A stretch of DNA of 64,000 bases, from assembly GCF_000407185.1 (NCBI RefSeq), contig NZ_KE136481.1, forward strand, positions 779,136-843,135, given 5' to 3'. Numbering within the stretch: position 1 is the stretch's first letter; every line of letters begins with the position of its first letter. Source of the stretch: Enterococcus malodoratus ATCC 43197 (GTDB lineage Bacteria > Bacillota > Bacilli > Lactobacillales > Enterococcaceae). The translations under genes were made by a program, and so were the position numbers. The notes under the pieces were generated by a model, which saw only the letters and a program-made list of their open reading frames with translations, was not told where the DNA came from and made no database searches. Below, piece by piece: positions 62,600-64,000 of this stretch.

Positions 62600-63913
62600 T
62601 TATGCCTGCCTTTCTTTGATTATTTGTTGTCCAGCAACAATATGTTCGGCTAAATGGCGTCTTGCAGGACAAATATAAGTACAGCAGCCGCAATTGATAC
62701 AGCTGTCTACATATAACTTTTCCAAGCGTTCCCAATTTTCTTTCAAGTAACTCTTCTCCAACTGATGCGGTAAAAGACCAATCGGACATACCTCGACACA
62801 ACGAGCGCATAGAATACAGGGGCTTGGTGTACTATCTTCATCATGGATCTCATTGATGACGATTAGACCATTTGCGGATTTCGTCAAGGAAGCTGCCATA
62901 GTATCAACCGTTTTCCCCATCATGAAACCACCCGTTATAATCTTTGACGGCTTTCCATCAAAACCTCCGCAAAAAGCAATCATATCCTCAATTGAAGTGC
63001 CAATTGGAAAATAAACGTTTTTTTGCTCCATAACGTCACCAACAACTGAACAAATCCGATGACTTAAAGGAACCCCAGGATCAATTGCTTCATAGACTGC
63101 AACTGTCGTAGCAACATTGATAATCAAATAACCCAAATCTCTTGTTGAACCATCTGCTGGAGCCTCTTCTCCGATAATCGTCTTGAATAGCATTTCTGTA
63201 CTTCCTTGAGGGTACACAGATGGGACTTCAACAACTGACAGTTTGGGAATATCCTGACAGAGTTCCCTCATTACTTCAATCGCCTCTTGCTTATCATCTT
63301 CGATTGCAATTATTCCCTCTTTTGCCTCCACAGCCTTTAGAACTAGAATACAGCCATTGATCAGTTTTTCTCCTTGAGTAGCCATCAAAGCGGCATCAGC
63401 CATCAATAATGGTTCACATTCTGCTCCATTAAAAATACAAGTATGAATTTCTTCTTTCGGATTCAGTTTTACATGGCTTGGAAAGGTCGCTCCACCCAGA
63501 CCAACCACTCCCGCTTTTTCTACCCGTTCAACAATCATTTCCGGTGTTAATTCCTCGATTGTCTCATGATGCACCACTCTGGGCTGTTCACGAAAATCAT
63601 TTTCGATAATCACACAAGTCATTTCATCGCCTTGTCCTTGATCAATCTCCTCAATTCCAATGATTCTACCAGAAATACTCGCATGAACATCTGCCCCTAA
63701 TCCATCATCCATTTTTGCAATCGGTTGTCCTAGAAAAACCTTCTCACTCACGGATACAATTACTTCTGCTGGTTTACCAATATGTTGTTGTACTGGAATA
63801 TAAACCTTTTTCGGTTGTATATTTTCTACCTGTTTGTAATTATCAATACCTCTTAAATGCAAAGCCGTATCCTGATGAAGATCTATTCCACCTTTAAAAG
63901 CTTGCTTGCTCAT
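62600..63913 (-). CDS. rnfC: Electron transport complex subunit RnfC
   Basis: Peripheral NADH/FMN- and 4Fe-4S-binding subunit, 437 residues. It has the N-terminal barrel-sandwich region with GKPAEVIVSVSEKVFLGQPI, the NADH/FMN domain (VGLGGATFPSHVKLNP; IFNGAECEPLL), the SLBB-like part and two 4Fe-4S motifs CILCARCVEVCP and CINCGCCTYICP near the C-terminus. The ATG at 63913 follows GGAGG by 6 nt; TATACT (63943-63948) is a probable -10. Only rnfC and rnfD are present in this operon. Confidence 0.92.
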   Translation of the reverse strand: MSKQAFKGGIDLHQDTALHLRGIDNYKQVENIQPKKVYIPVQQHIGKPAEVIVSVSEKVFLGQPIAKMDDGLGADVHASISGRIIGIEEIDQGQGDEMTCVIIENDFREQPRVVHHETIEELTPEMIVERVEKAGVVGLGGATFPSHVKLNPKEEIHTCIFNGAECEPLLMADAALMATQGEKLINGCILVLKAVEAKEGIIAIEDDKQEAIEVMRELCQDIPKLSVVEVPSVYPQGSTEMLFKTIIGEEAPADGSTRDLGYLIINVATTVAVYEAIDPGVPLSHRICSVVGDVMEQKNVYFPIGTSIEDMIAFCGGFDGKPSKIITGGFMMGKTVDTMAASLTKSANGLIVINEIHDEDSTPSPCILCARCVEVCPIGLLPHQLEKSYLKENWERLEKLYVDSCINCGCCTYICPARRHLAEHIVAGQQIIKERQA

Positions 63914-64000
63914 CACATTCCTCCATTATTCTTCGTATTTTTAGTATAACATGAACATTTTTTGACTAAAAATAATATCCCATTATCAAAATAATTGACT

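Overview
The window reads as a chromosomal stretch of a low-GC lactic acid bacterium, almost certainly an Enterococcus. The clearest pointers are a fused acetoacetyl-CoA thiolase/HMG-CoA reductase (MvaE) divergent from HMG-CoA synthase (MvaS), a WxL/LPxTG cell-surface cluster, separate CoaB and CoaC proteins next to an ECF-type S component, many PTS operons, and strong AGGAGG ribosome sites with frequent TTG/GTG starts. I see no rRNA, tRNA, CRISPR array, prophage or replication origin.

Left third (1-14 kb): carbohydrate uptake. A minus-strand operon encodes a GntR regulator, class II aldolase, galactitol-type PTS EIIA/EIIB/EIIC and an FGGY kinase cut by the window edge. It is preceded by an operator array of TGTACAAGT repeats at 20-bp spacing. 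Next come an unrecognised 363-residue protein and a MerR regulator facing a PRD-only protein across a classic MerR-type promoter (19-bp spacer with a dyad). A GatZ-like aldolase subunit and a fructose-type PTS with its PRD/EIIB/EIIA regulator follow. These last two units share an almost identical operator/promoter module (TGCAACAAGT-N18-ACTTGTTGCA, the same distance from each -10), so they are very probably one regulon.

14-28 kb is the accessory part. A LytTR response regulator and AgrC-like kinase are followed by a 78-residue secreted peptide and a translationally coupled 45-residue membrane peptide, with no AgrB-type protease. A WxL surface cluster follows: a 1245-residue WxL protein, a small LPxTG protein, a second WxL protein with W-x-V motifs, a DUF916/DUF3324 protein and a winged-helix regulator. 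Upstream is an Mga-like regulator whose 5' leader is split by an intact IS1380-family element (17-bp perfect inverted repeats, 5-bp target duplication). A divergent TetR-type regulator lies beyond it.

28-64 kb is mostly core metabolism: potABCD with an XRE-cupin regulator, a quinone-oxidoreductase-like protein with coaB/coaC/panT-like genes, murB, exonuclease III, tsaE, pta, ung, a beta-glucoside PTS with GH4 phosphoglucosidase and RpiR regulator, a P-type Mg2+ ATPase, mvaE/mvaS, nrdI, a hydroxyisocaproate dehydrogenase and rnfC-rnfD. Three 155-bp tandem repeats lie before the exonuclease gene. The Mg2+ ATPase is preceded by an acetyltransferase gene, and the pair is headed by a recognisable M-box (ykoK) magnesium riboswitch with its promoter and terminator. 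A cre-overlapped promoter points into a gene-free region at 58.8-59.1 kb, suggesting a CcpA-controlled small RNA. The Rnf genes lack rnfG/E/A/B.

Most promising for new biology: the AgrB-less two-component/peptide locus, the PRD regulon with its duplicated promoter module, the 155-bp repeat array with short hydrophobic reading frames, the cre-controlled RNA candidate, and the IS-disrupted Mga/WxL control region.
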